Shown here: one piece after another, positions 12,160 through 24,394 of the stretch
How positions within the stretch are numbered: position 1 is the stretch's first letter
How the letters are laid out: every line of letters begins with the position of its first letter
Assembly (NCBI GenBank): GCA_002794735.1
Contig: NBAZ01000010.1
Span: 372,001 to 436,000, forward strand
Length of the DNA: 64,000 bases
Source of the DNA: Pyrrhoderma lamaoense
Lineage: Eukaryota > Basidiomycota > Agaricomycetes > Hymenochaetales > Hymenochaetaceae
Reading direction: 5' to 3'
Notes under the pieces: model-generated
Told to the model about the DNA's origin: nothing
Databases searched by the model: none
What the model saw: the letters and a program-made list of their open reading frames with translations, nothing else
Program-made: the position numbers and the translations under genes

Positions 12160-15100
12160 ATGGACATAGCGACGCAGCCTACCCTTGATAACACTGACGG
12201 GAACTCTCAGCTCCCACCCTTGAAAAGGGTTAAAGTGGAACACGAGTGTGTATTTTAATCTATTTTTTATCTTATAAAACCTTATGATACCCTATCAGTA
12301 CTGAGGGGGAAAGTCGATTGCTGCTACCTGCCGGTAAAAGAGAGAAAAAGAGGGGCCGGAGGAATAAACTCACAAAGACCACAACCCAGGAGCGTGCTTT
12401 GATTTTACTTCAAGACGAACGTATCGATGCTGTGGAGCCCTCACAAGTGATGTGTAAGATGTGCGGTAATTGGGTGCAGTTATTTAAGCATACAGACTTC
12501 TCTCCCGCAAATTGGCGTGTTCATGCAGAAAAGTGTGAGGCTCGTACGGGGTGAGTTTAAATACACTTCACTATTTGTAGTCTGAATGTTATTGATCAAT
12601 ATACAATCTTAAGCTGGTCTACGCGCCCCCGGAGCCCACTAACGATCCGAATCCCTGCCCGACCAAATCTCAATACAAACGCAAACTCGCACAGTACTCC
12701 AAATTCAGTCAATTCTATTTCCGCGGTAGCAAGTACACTCGATTCTACGAAAACTATGGAACTACCCTCAGAATCTGTATCCGTTCCGGCCGTTATTCCA
12801 AAACCGTACTTTGTGGAACATCTTGTACCGGGAACGTCCCGGTTGACCGTAAATCCACGTGAAGATCGCAAAAGACAGCTGGAGTCAGACTCTCGAGTCG
12901 AAATCTGCGAGCCGCACAGAATTTTGTGTAAGCGGTGTAAATCGTGGGTTTACTCGCATCCTGCTCGAGAGTATGATGTAAGCAGCTGGACGCAACACAC
13001 AGAGAAGTGCGACGTGGATCAGGCTCGGAGCCTAACGAAGGACACTAGCGATGAACCTGGAGATGAAACGATGGTCGATGCTGACCCAGAATTGACTTTA
13101 AAGGACTCGGAAAATAGAGTGAATAGTCCTCAAAAGGGGCCGATAATACATGTTTTAGATGATGACGACGAAGTAGAAGAAGTTGGTTCTGGAGAAGCCT
13201 CAAAAAGGTCAGTTTTGATCTAATACAAAGGCTAATCGTATCTGATAAGAGTTTACAATTGCTCAGATCTGTTACCTCCACTTCAGCACCACCGGTGAAA
13301 AGTGAATCGGTCGAAGATCCAGAGGTCCTTTTCGCCGCCTTCCAAGCAGAAGGTGAAAATATATACACGGGAAGGCGTCGAAAGGGGCGAACTGCCGAGG
13401 AACGAAGGAGAGTGCTTGAGAGTGACCACCGCGCAGGGCAGGTTAATCCACATGATGTATACTGTAAGATGTGCAACAAGTGGATCAAATTATATAGGGA
13501 AATTCCCTACGTTGAATCGAATTGGACTCGACATGCTGAGCGTTGCGAAGTGAGGCAAGCAGCAAAAATGAGGCGGTACGTTCACAAGTACTCAAAGAAT
13601 AAAATCAATGTTACTGACTGGCCCATCATCTTAGACAACCGGGCATGAGGGCACCAACTGTATCTGCCCCTACTGCAGCCCCTACTGCGACTACTTCAAG
13701 TTCAAAGCGGGCAATACCTACACCTCTTTCTTCTATCAAGCAAACGGAAAACACTGTACAAGCATCAGTATCCGCCCCTATCGTCTCTAGCTCTGCACCC
13801 ATTATATCCAATGACCCCCAGTCGAGCCTCAAGTCATTGTCCTAGATGAATCGGTGTCTACAGGCCGGGCACCTATCAAGGAGAACAAGGGTGTTGAAGC
13901 ACGCAAGGCCATACTGGAAGCAGATGAGAATATAAGAACAGTAGAGGCTCATCAGGTACGCTGCAAGCTCTGCAACAACTGGATCAGATTGCAACCGTAT
14001 AGGGAGTATGATGCGCACAATTGGGGAAAACATATATCCCATTGTAGGTTAAAGCATCCGTAAGTATTTCTAAATTCAATAGACTTGCAAAGTCTAAAGT
14101 GATAATCTTGATATATCAGACGGGAGCCCTCAGGTGCAATGGCAGTAAAGATGGAAGAGAAGGAAGCTGGACCTTCGAACTTCACCCGTGGTTCGGGTAT
14201 TTATCCGTACCCAACTGCGCCACGAAGAGTTACGTTGTCCAAGGCTAAAGATGATAGTACCGCCGAAGAACGCCGGCAGGTTTTGATCCGGGATGGCCGT
14301 TGCGAATCTATAGAGGCCCATCATGTTACCTGTAAGAATTGTGGACGTGAGATTGGACTACACACGAAGAAAGACTATTCCTTGACTAACTGGTTTCGGC
14401 ATATTCGCTGTTGTCTCAAAAATACGGAAAAGAAGTGAGTAGCGATTTATTTTTATCAGTGATGAGCCCTAAACGACTTTCCATCTCGTTCACAGATATC
14501 CTAGTAAAGCTCCAATTGCAACACCATTGTCTGAGCTTGGCATCAGCCGATCAGCTGTCATCGATTCTTTGACTTCTCCATCAACTCAGACTCTTCCTAA
14601 TGATGAGAGAACGGAATCTGCAATAGATCTGACTCAGGATGAATCAGACGTCAATACGGTACCGTTACCTCCACCAAAGAAGAGTGCGGAGGATCGAAGA
14701 AAAAGTCTACTTGCTGATCCCCGTGTGGAAGCTGTGCAACCAAATTGCATCCAATGCAAGTTATGTAACAGATGGCTTAAGCTCACGGATACTACAGATT
14801 ATGCCCCTTATAACTGGTACAAACATGTTGAAAGATGTGAGGTCAGAACTGCGTAAGTTTTAACTATCACAATGCTTCTAATATATCCTATCTTACCGTG
14901 CATAACACAACGTAGATATAAAGGGTCGGATACTGTAGTTTCGCCAGTTGCTTCGAAGGAAGTAAATGCAGATGGACCTTCAACAGCGATCTCGGCAGAA
15001 GAAACCCACGCTCCCGGGCTAGGCACTTCCGCGCCTGATGTGATCATGGCAGATGTTCCCGTAGGGCCCACAGAAGCAGATAAGGAAGCAGATGATGATT

Positions 15101-18100
15101 TACAATCAGTTGACGACCTCTCATCATCAGCAAAATGGAGTGCAAAAAAACGGCACTCCACTGAAGAGCGTCTTGCACGACTACAAGCAGATAAAAGAAT
15201 CAAAACCATAGAGAAGCACAGAGCGCAATGTGGCATTTGTGATAAATGGGTCAAACTACAGAATAAAACGGAATATGACCCACATAATTGGTTCGCTCAC
15301 ATCAAGAAATGTGAGATAAAAGCGAAGTAAGCCTTTTTCGTCCAATAGCATTTTTTTATCTTTCATTAATCTTTGAATACAGAGTACCTTCCGTTTCGGC
15401 TCCTTTACCAGTAACTCAGCCAATTGTTCAGCCTAGCGCACAGCTTAGTGCACAGCCTAGTACACAGCCTAGTAATATACCAACTCCAATGGAAGAATCA
15501 CCTTCAGTGAACGATTCGGATAGTATATCGTGTACCGTAGGGAGGACTGGGAATATAACAGTTGACCGGCAAGTGTTGCTTGAAAATGATGAGCGGATTT
15601 CAAGAGTCGAGCCGCATAGAGTCCTCTGTGGAATTTGTCAGCAATGGATCAAATTGCGTGAAGAGAAGGATTATGTACCTTACAACTGGTTCAAGCATAA
15701 GTCTAAGTGCGAGAGAAAGTTTGGGTATGCAAATTTCAAGTCTGGTTTCGGGGAGTATATGCTGACAGTGATACTAGGTTACCGCATCTGCAGACACCTA
15801 TACAAGAGCAGTCTGTTGAAGCTGAAGTTAAGAATGAACATGAGGTCGTCAGTGCTCCAGTGATACTTCCAGTTGCTATTAAAGAAAAGGAGGTGACAAT
15901 ATCTTCGATGCATCGAAAGATCTCTACAGAAGATAGAGAGGCAGAATTGCGAGCGGATCCTAGGACAGCGAGCGTGGAACCCGGTCGGGTGCTCTGCAAG
16001 ATCTGCAATAGCTGGATCAAGCTTAACACTGCCACAGGTTTTCTACCAGGTAATTGGCTTCGTCATGCTACCAGGTGTCAGCGGAAGAATCAGTGAGTTT
16101 ATAACCTGTATCCATTAAAAAACTCAGTATTGATCTCCAATCTGACTAGATGGCAAGGTGGGCCATCGACATCCCTTGCGGGGCCTATTGAACTCAGCAA
16201 CGCTGAAGTTGTCGACCTCGAAGCTGAACAAGTAGCTGGTGTTGTCTTTGGTACTATTGAGCTCGTCCGTATCATCAATAGTTTCGAACCCACTATAACC
16301 TCGCAAGACTTTGGCAAAGCACCTGAAGTAAAGGAGGTCAAACACCTTAAACAAGAGCCTTCATGGACTCTGCGCGCTAGGACCAATACCCCTATCCCAG
16401 TAGTTGTTGCTCCTGCTACAGTGGCACCTCCGGCTGTGGAACCAATTAAAGTATTGGAAGTGACTGGTAAGCGTATGCATCGAACAGAGGAATCGCGTAA
16501 GGAAGACTTGGAAAGGGATCCAAGAACGAAGATTGTACACCAGAAAAGATTTTATGTGCAATGTGCGATCGTTGGATTCAAATGCGAAAGGATGTTTCAT
16601 ATAGCCCTCAGAACTGGTTAAAGCACGCGGGTATTTGTGAAGCGAGAACAGGGTAAAATCTCATATCAAAATTACGACTATTGGTTTTACTGAATAAAAC
16701 CCTTTCTTATAGTTGGCCAAAGAACAAACCTAAGCCAGACGCAGAGCCAAAGGTCGTTCAGGAAAGTGCGTCAAGTATCAGCCAGCCGCCAACTCGTGCT
16801 TCGAGTGAGGAACCAATGCCTTACAACGCTCGAATTGCAAGGGATAATGCTAAGAAACCTATGAAGACCAATTCGGAATCAAATTCTGCACCTATAAGGA
16901 TGAAGCCCGTTGACTGGGACCAAGAAGTGATTTATTCTGAGGATGACGACGACGATGACCTGTCTCCTGGCCCAATTCCTGTCGTTGTAACAGCTCCTCC
17001 CCAGCTACGGAATCCCAGCCAACTGCATCTGGTAGCTCTTTGCAAAGTCCTCAAAAAGTAGAGGAATCTGCTCAGTCTTCTCATGCTGGGAAGGGAAGAG
17101 GCAAAAAGCCTATCAATGTAACGAAGCCTCTAAATTTCTTACCTACCCCGTTTACGCATTCACCTCTTCCTGTATGGCGTCACGTAGTACCTGCTACAAA
17201 TGGGCAACGTATGGTCATGCCTCAGATGAAACCACCAGTTCCGTACCCATATGCTACACCGTATGGTGCCGGGATAGCACCGGTTGCTGGAATACTTCCG
17301 CACTTGCTTCCTCCTACTATGACTATGTACAGTCACCCCCATGCTCATAGCCTTCCGTCCCCATTTCAAAAGACAACACCTCCAGTCCCTTCGTCTGGTA
17401 TCGGAAAAGCGGTATCCCCACCAGCTTCTCTTCCTCCTACCCATTCTGCTTTGCCCACACCCCCGCCTTCGACATCTGCTCAGCCATCAGTCCCCATGGG
17501 GTGTCTACCAAATGGTGTGCTTCGACTAGCGCCTTCTCCTCCCCTAGCACATACTGGGATGGAAGCTCAAGGAACTTCTGATCAGACGGAAGGTGGATCG
17601 AAGGATCATACTACTAGTGCCTTACCAAGTTCTTACCCAGTTCCACCCCTGACCAAACTCAACGTACCGATAATGGCACCTCAACCCGCACCTGCACTTG
17701 GTCCACTACAAGCATCACTTTCTAATTCGCTAGCTACTTCTAATACTTATCCTTCACCTGACGTAGACACTACAAGCTCAATCCAACGATGTATAGTCCG
17801 GACTACAAATCAGTGCAGTTTGTACCTAGTAATCATGTTCGAAAATCTCCAGGACCTGTTGGACCTGTTGGGCCAGGCGTACTTCAGCTCGCCCCCTCAA
17901 GTTTGCCGCCAACCTCATTAAGAGCTACTTCCACTTCCACTCCAACTTCGGATCCTAGGGCTTCGGAATTGACTATGACAGCCCAGGTTCTGGCCGGTAA
18001 CGCTGACTCTGCTTCTCCTATGGCAGACATGCAGCAACATCATTTTGCAAGTCTTCCAAAGTCCTCTACATCTGCCTCCGCTGATTTGAGTATATCGATG

Positions 18101-18160
18101 GAGCTTGACCTTGATTCTCCAGTGCTGGATACACCCGTCACCCTCGGTATCACTGATTGA
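12160..18160 (+). CDS. Giant protein with ten C-x2-C-x19-H-x3-C zinc-finger-like domains
   Basis: Twelve or thirteen exons are expected to encode about 1,790 residues. Exon 1 (12160-12245) has a basic nuclear-type stretch (PPLKRVKVE). Exons 2-11 start at 12299, 12614, 13267, 13635, 14120, 14496, 14916, 15383, 15769 and 16150, and each carries exactly one domain; every junction is phase 2. The last part (from 16713) has an acidic run (SEDDDDDDLSPG) and then about 400 Pro/Ser-rich residues. Cys and His positions suggest zinc binding; nucleic-acid or protein binding is inferred. I cannot name a described family for the domain. The frame is broken by one missing base before domain 4 (C5 run, 13815-13819), inside domain 10 (about 16531-16545), and at a C4 run (16999-17002). 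A fourth shift near 17765-17820 can also be a 56-nt intron. These look like sequence errors because the flanking frames are clearly coding. Confidence 0.85.
12453..16638 (+). repeat. Ten-copy protein-domain array, C-x2-C-x19-H-x3-C
   Basis: The first-to-last Cys blocks, each 84 nt, are at 12453-12536, 12927-13010, 13463-13546, 13962-14045, 14331-14414, 14755-14838, 15229-15312, 15627-15710, 15995-16078 and 16555-16638. All ten keep the identical spacing of three Cys and one His. Around them the pattern is roughly R-x2-L-x2-D-x-R-x3-V-x-P-x2-V before the first Cys, then W-I-K-L, an aromatic residue, N-W and H. Nucleotide identity between copies is low, so the array is old and under protein-level selection. 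Copy 5 lacks the WIKL Trp (REIGL) and copy 2 has WVYS; the metal-ligand pattern is kept in both. Confidence 0.9.
15428..15472 (+). repeat. Imperfect 12-bp tandem repeat inside exon 9
   Basis: Nearly four copies of a CAGCCTAGTACA-like unit encode a Gln-Pro/Leu-Ser-Ala/Thr repeat in the linker ahead of domain 8. It is a local slippage repeat in disordered sequence. Confidence 0.7.
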
Positions 18161-19673
18161 TATAGATTACCTGTAAATCAATTTTATTAGTATTCATCTC
18201 TTTTCCTTTTCCTTTTCAAACTCTTTTCCTTCCACCTGTGTATACTATTCACACCCCCTTGCTACATGAACTGTACTATCTTTTCTGTTCATAATAAGGG
18301 GCGTATCTTTATGTTATCATTTTCTTATGCATTCCCTTTATCATCACATATATGTTTAATTTCTCAATTTTTCTTCTCTTTTTCTTCTTTTCCCATCGCC
18401 AATTGCAAAGTAATCGCATTTTAGACGACCTTGCATCCTCTTTACGTTTATTCATCTCTTTGTTACTACGAGAACTGATGCTAATTATCGCGATGAGAAC
18501 ACACTGCACCATCTTTTCTCTTCGTTTTTCCTGTACCATATGTTATCATCTCTCTAACTGGGGATTCTAATTCGCCCTTCGTTTTTCTCTTCCGTGCCTT
18601 CCATTGTCTCTCTCAGGCTTCTTAGGATGCATGTACTTATGCTACATTAGCACTTATAACTTCGACGTAGATCCTTTATTGTACTCATACTCCTTATCTC
18701 TAACTTTTTTTCTACTGTCTTCTCGTTCGTATCCCCATGTTATCTACCTTTTTGACCTTTACTTCGTGTTCTCATCAGTCCCTTTTATCTTCTTTCCGCT
18801 TATGAATGAATGGTAATACTTTTTGGAACTCACAAGATATGTATACTTGACTTTTTATCTCTCTTTCATAATGTATCTCCCTCATCTTATCCAGCAATGA
18901 TAAGTTATGTAAATCATAGAATCGAAGTTCTTAGGAGAGGCCTACGATCATAATGCATTCATATTCTGCGCAAAAACTATGCTAATAACGACAAACTAAA
19001 TGACATGAACAAGAAAAAAAGGAGAGACATTTCAAAAATTTTCATGATCTCAATTAGGAGGGAAAAAACGGTAGTATGAAAGGTTTGCAATCCATCGATA
19101 TCTTGTAACGTAAATGTGAGCTTGCAGATCGCTAAAAAATATGTGTAAGAAATCTGCACAAGAATAAGAGAATGAGAAGGGGAAATGAGACAATGCACAA
19201 GAAATAAAATAACTAAGGTTAAGCAAAAGATGTTCTTGATGTTTTAGGCCATACGACAACCATGAATTTCGGGGGAAAAGCGCATACCCATCCCGACCTT
19301 AGGACGAAGTCAACCAAAAGGTTCAGATCTAGGTGAGAGAATTGGTATAAATGGATAAAGACATGATTCGATACATCAATACAAGATTAAAAGGGAGAAG
19401 GCATGGATTATATGAGTGAATTGATGGGAAGATAAAGAAAAAGAGAGTGCATATGGATAGAGGTGTCGCACGGGATCACAAATCAAACAAAGACATGTGT
19501 AGAAGAGCCTGCACTACACTCAGATGAGCCTACGATACAATAGGACGTAGGTTCATAAACAACAGGAATTTAAGTTAGATTAGAAATCACCTAAGCTTGT
19601 CTTTTTGGCTACATCAGAAGAGTGCATTCACTTTTACTTCGACTGATGCAGAGTCACTTCAATAAAAACAACT
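18161..19673. other. Convergent intergenic region, no gene seen
   Basis: About 1.5 kb lies between two 3' ends. The left half is strongly CT-rich on the + strand (18180-18800), and the right half is purine-rich (19000-19480). Open frames are short and composed of low-complexity residues. No RNA gene or repeat family is recognised. Confidence 0.55.
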
Positions 19674-21058
19674 TCAAGACAAACTACGGGTTAATAATCT
19701 CTTTGGCGGCGTCACATGTAACGGCTCGTCATCGCTATCCCATTGATGTTCATTGTCAGAATGTGGAAGAGCAGGAGGTATCGCAATATTCTTAGAGCCA
19801 ACGGCACCCTGTTTTCCTGTACGTGTTCGACTTGGAGTGCAGGGTGTAGGAGAAGCAGATCTTCTTGATGAGCGTCCCGTCGCCTTCGGAAATAGTAGTT
19901 TCGGCGGGCAGGTTGGATCAGGAGAAAAGTCGGGATGGGAGGAGGAAGTGATGCACGCTCATGAACCTCAGGAGGTAAATTATATATTGGATTAGCAAAC
20001 TGGGCTCGGACACCACGGCTAGTGTGATTGGTAAGAAAAAAAGTGCATTAGTTATAACGGAGTCAGAGAATAGAAAAGTCGTCAACGCACAAAACGTAAG
20101 TAATCGTTGGTTTCTCTGCATGAATGGTCGGTGTGCGAGGCTCAGAAAAAGCACCCAGGACAGACGAAGACGGCTCCTCAGTATCCAGGAAAGGATTATT
20201 TGGAGAGTCCCTAACTGGTAGACTGCGACCCTTGCCTTTGGGCGTAGATGGCAATTCAGGCAGAGATTCCTCAACGATTGGCTCCTTGACCAGTTCCTCA
20301 GTATCCACTTTTTCACTTGGCTTCTCAGTTGTCTCATCTTTGCTTCCTCCCTCAGAATTCACCTCCTTAATTGGCTTTTCGAGTTCTTCCTCTTTAGAAG
20401 GTTCTTCAGTTATTGTTTCAGATACCGCAACCTTTTTCTTAGTCCTTTTCTTCCGTCTATTCGAAGGAGGGGGTGATACGGGGGCCTTACCACGGAAACT
20501 GATAAGAGGTGGTGACGGTGATCGAAGACGAACGTGTTTAGAATCATTCTGGGTTTCATCGTCTGTCTTGGTCTTGCCCTTATCTTCTTTGTTAGAGTCC
20601 TTAGTAGGCCCATCCCAAAATGGATTGTCGGAGTTTTCGCCATCAAGTTCAAGTAGAGTTTCGAGACGCGCATCCAATTCCCCAAGTCGACGTCTCTTCA
20701 TGCTTCGGCCAAAATCGAGTTTGACACCAACGGGGGCGCCAAAGACCCTACCAGAGCTCTCTGCCTCGTTAAGTTCAGTTTCAATTTCGACTTCACTATC
20801 CGTCGCGCGACTTGAACGCGACTTTGACGCGGCTGTTGAAGCGCGACCACTGGTCACGCTTTCCGTCGTTCTTTTCCTAGACGATGTTGACGACGCCCCA
20901 CGGCGTTTGCGCTCGCGCTTAATAGTTCCTGGTGGTGTAAGGAGAGCAGCTTCATCTGCAGATCTCTTCTTAGAGCGTTTTGGTTGAGTCGGTGGTGGTA
21001 GACCACTGGGTCCAACAACCGGCAAAGGAGAAGAATTTGTATCAGCCGCACGAGGCAT
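19674..21058 (-). CDS. Disordered basic/acidic protein of unknown function, probably nuclear
   Basis: Exon 1 (21058-20091) and exon 2 (20018-19674) join in phase 2 through a 72-nt intron (GTGCGT donor, CTAG acceptor), for about 437 residues. No folded domain is recognised. The N-terminal third has repeated basic nuclear-type motifs (QPKRSKKRSA, KRERKRRGA), followed by RVFGAPVGVKLDFGRSMKRRR and two NPFW/NPFL motifs, NPFWDGP and NNPFLDTEEP. The C-terminal exon reads FRGVRAQFANPIYNLPPEVH and later ends LHVTPPKRLLTRSLS. One base appears to be missing at a C3 run (RC of about 19931-19937): the frame before it is open and so is a different frame after it, and the total length is one base short of a multiple of three. 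The start is the second of two candidate codons; the first is GTG. Confidence 0.65.
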
Positions 21059-21631
21059 CACGAGTGTACTCGTTTATAGTAAGAATGATAGTAGTAGGGA
21101 GGTAAGAGATAAAAGAAAGGAAAAATGGGAGGTTGTGTTGGGATGTATGCCGTGGCTCGCAAAGACCTCCTGGTTGACTTAAGAAGAGAAAGTCTAAAAC
21201 AGCCATGTTGATGATACCGCGTGTTGCACAAATACAGACAAACACAATATTAGGTAATTGTTGTCATTTTCAAACCACTTGCACAATGTATGATACTCAC
21301 CTTTTGTGCGTGCTCAGACAAACCTAATCTACAAAAAAGGCTTATAGTTATTAATCCATACTTCGTAAGCTTATGACTTATTGTAATACTCTAGAATCAT
21401 ACTCTACTATTTTTCGAAGATGGAAATACGGAGTATGGCATATTTGTGGTGTCATGATATTGAGCATATAAAAGGGCATAAACATAGTTGAAATACAGCA
21501 GTAGGTACAGAATAAAATACAGATCCGGATAGTAGGTATAGCTCGGAGGTCCAGTAGCTATTTTTTGTTTAGAGGGATAACTCTTTTAGATTATGTGGTA
21601 TAGAAAAGAGAAGTTTTGGTTTGGTTTGGTT
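21059..21631. other. Intergenic, no gene seen
   Basis: AT-rich gap containing the promoter of the gene ending at 19674 and the 3' flank of the next one. A pyrimidine tract on the minus strand near 21090-21130 lies just before the start at 21058. Nothing else is recognised. Confidence 0.55.
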
Positions 21632-22469
21632 CTATGAGACCATTACCGAGTTGTAGAAGAAATGATCAATCACCACATTCATTTCAGCAATGTGGTCAAG
21701 TTCATCTTTAGCTTTTATGTCTCTCTGCTCCTCGAAAGATGATATATGGTTGTTCCAGAACAGTTTAGTGTTAGAACGTCCACGACTGATTTCCAGTGCG
21801 CTAAGAGACTTTCGAATGTAGTTTAATCTTCTTCTAAGATCTCCTAGCTTCCTGAGATGTTCGTTGACTTGGGCCAGTAGTTGAGGGAATCTGTCCTGAC
21901 TCTCAGGAGGCAGATACAGATAGAAAAGCTTGTCGCTGATTTCTTCAAATACGATATTGTCGTAGCAATCGAAATCAATGGCTCTCTCATCTATAAAACT
22001 AACCATAGATGAGAGTAAGTTAGCTCCAAGATGTTCTTATGTGGAGCTATCATATACGCACCCAATAAAATCCCTTATGAGGTAATCTGGATGAAGCCCA
22101 ACCAATTCTTCTCCTACTAAAGTTTGGTTAGGCGAAGTGGTTTCCCGTCCGGTGAACAATGAATAATTCTCTGGTTCAACATATCTGACAACAAAAAGAG
22201 ATAAGCAAAAGTTAGAAATATATGACAATTTCGTGTACGCACTTGACGAGAACCTCCCCGTGACATACCACCGATGGACAACCAATCGATTCTTCCACTA
22301 AAGTTGAGTTAGATGAGGTGAACGATATGGGACTCTCGGGCCTTTCTCCAAGATTTCTCAAGTAAACTTCCGACTTGGATAGTTCAAGAGAGGTCTTAGA
22401 TTTTTGTTTTGTTTTGAATGCAAGTCGCATCGATGCTAGGTATTTAGATAACTTGGATTGAAACTTCAT
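21632..22469 (-). CDS. Unknown protein, possibly longer at the N-terminus
   Basis: Exons 22469-22243, 22184-22062 and 21998-21632 join in phase 2 each time and give 238 residues. No family is recognised. The N-terminus is basic (MKFQSKLSKYLASMRLAFK). The C-terminal 120 residues look helical and coiled-coil-like (e.g. EHLRKLGDLRRRLNYIRKSL). A further open frame at 22701-22510 (DKEIKFIVEYKIHSLWTNQ onwards) may be an upstream exon. A GTATGG donor after KPR can join in frame to an acceptor at GAATAG, though a nearer CAG would be out of frame. If so, the true start lies beyond 22701, and I could not find it. The splice signals are good, so this is a real gene even without a function. Confidence 0.55.
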
Positions 22470-22701
22470 GACTGCGATACTATAGTATAACGTCACGGTG
22501 TGGTCCGTTCTATTCTGCAAATTTCAGTACACTTAGTAGCATAGATAACGATGTGCCATACCTTGGTTTTGTATCTTCCAGACAAAGGTATGGAGATATT
22601 CGTGAATTGAGAACAAGACAAGTGAGAAACCAGTCCTGGTGTTGGTTGGTCCACAGACTATGGATCTTATACTCGACGATGAATTTTATTTCTTTATCCA
22701 A

Positions 22702-23451
22702 ACCAAACTTGTGGAACTTGTTCTAGCAACCAGCGCTGTGTAACTTGCCTAAGATGGAATTGGTGGCTTTGAAGAGTGCCCTGGCCCGGGTCTTCTTTAC
22801 GAACCTGAGTGTCGCTGAACAAAGATTAGGTCTTGTGATAACTAGCAAAGTTCTAAATCGAAGAGAAGTGGAGAGTTAAAGAACCATTCTTTAAGACCAA
22901 ATGCATTATTTTTTACATTTATACGAAGAAACCCCTAGTTATAGGTATCACTTATCGCGTGGTTGAACCACATAATTACATGCAACCTATGTGCCCCTAT
23001 GTTACTTCTTGACTTCTCGGGCCTATGCTACCTCGCGCTTTGAACGATATTCACTATTATGGAAAGAGTCATTAACCGTTGTCATTGTACTAGATATTAA
23101 ATAGGGCCATTATCGATATGATGCGTCTGTTCTGAGACACCACATAGCCCTAATATTCGATTTACGTGTATTTCATTAATTAGCCGAAGTATGAATTACA
23201 CACATACACATCAAATGTGTCCAGAAAGGACTTGATCATTAGTCAAAAATAAAGATACAGACGAGACATTCTTAGATGCAGTACGCAGAACACTAAGAAA
23301 AATCCCAGAAATGAAAGAACTGAATAGACAAGATGTAGTACATACAACTCCCTTTATCAACAAGGAGCTCAGGGTAGTAGCTCCATTCATAGGGTCCTGT
23401 GATTAAAGATACGCGAATTCTGTTTGAACACCAACTTCTTCTCTCTTTGTC
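22702..23451. other. Intergenic, no gene seen
   Basis: AT-rich gap of about 750 bp. The left edge may hold a further upstream exon of the neighbouring minus-strand gene, as a TTGCTAG acceptor-like site lies near 22725, but no start exon can be defended. No repeats or RNA genes are seen. Confidence 0.5.
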
Positions 23452-24394
23452 CTAGTTTCCTCTTTCCTCTAAAGAAAGGATATCACCATGACAGGAAATA
23501 TGAGCATGGGGTTCCTGTTGAGGGATAGAAGAAGCCTTGGATCTCAGTTGTTGACCGCTAGGAGGGCTCCAAGACTTCATTGTACTGGCCGAAAAATGTG
23601 AAGGGTCACCAATCCTAGAGTAGTGTATAGCATCTCTTTTTGAATGATCAGAAGGAAAACATATAGATGGCATGCCGAGGCCAATTCCAGGTCTAGAGCT
23701 AGACACAGGACTAAGATTAAGAAAATTAGCTGGGTTGGGAGGCAAGTATTCATCGTCGATAGCGGGCGAAACCACACCATCTAGATTAGAGGTCTGTTGC
23801 CTCTTGGGGAGCAATGCAGCATCAGGAAGTCGAGGAAAATCTCGAACAATCTCCAACCACCCCAGATCGATTGCAGTTTCTTTCTCAGACATACCCTCAG
23901 ACCCAATTTCAGACTCACTGCGGATGGATACCTCACGAATAGTAAGAAAATCGTTGGTATCAGGAGGGAGGGCGTTGATATATGCAAGAACACGGGTAAG
24001 AGACGCTCCAGACAAGGATACATCAAGGTTTCCGTCGCGACTAGCTATAACCATACCCGAGCAGTATCCCTTTTCGTGGTCGCAACTGGAAGAGCATATG
24101 CTTTCATGGGGTTTTCCAGAAGCCCGTCCTATTGGGAGTAAGAAAGAACGTAAATGATACCAAGAGCTTCTGTATTGATGACTACGGCTTCCCTTTCTAT
24201 GAAGCGAATACGACCTGGCTTTATTTTTCAAAAGATATAGTAAAAAGGCGAGAATTCCGAGGGCAATTAAGACGTCCAGAATAACAATGAGAACTATATG
24301 GAATTCACCAGACCAATAAGTACGTAAATACGGTAGATTCATTATTATAGCAATGGGACTTACCGTCCTGACCCCCAGGCAGTGCATCAGTCAT
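23452..24394 (-). CDS. Single-pass membrane protein of unknown function
   Basis: Exon 1 (24394-24364) and exon 2 (24293-23452) join in phase 1 to 290 residues. The spliced N-terminus MTDALPGGQD leads directly into one hydrophobic helix (VLIVILDVLIALGILAFLLYLL, about residues 11-32). A basic cytoplasmic flank (KNKARSYSLHRKGSR) follows, so the N-terminus is likely outside and the long tail inside. The tail is Ser/Pro-rich and largely disordered apart from a possible small folded part (GNLDVSLSGASLTRVLAYI). There is no signal peptide. An unspliced reading would start inside the intron and is less plausible. No family is recognised. Confidence 0.65.

Noticed and set aside
13645..13854. Intron as an explanation for the frame change before domain 4
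   Set aside because: The only donor with the right phase is weak (GTTCAA); a missing C in a C5 run is simpler and matches other sites.
20124..20987. Long + strand open frame (287 codons)
   Set aside because: Ser/Arg-rich mirror of the minus-strand gene, whose splice joins and composition are better.
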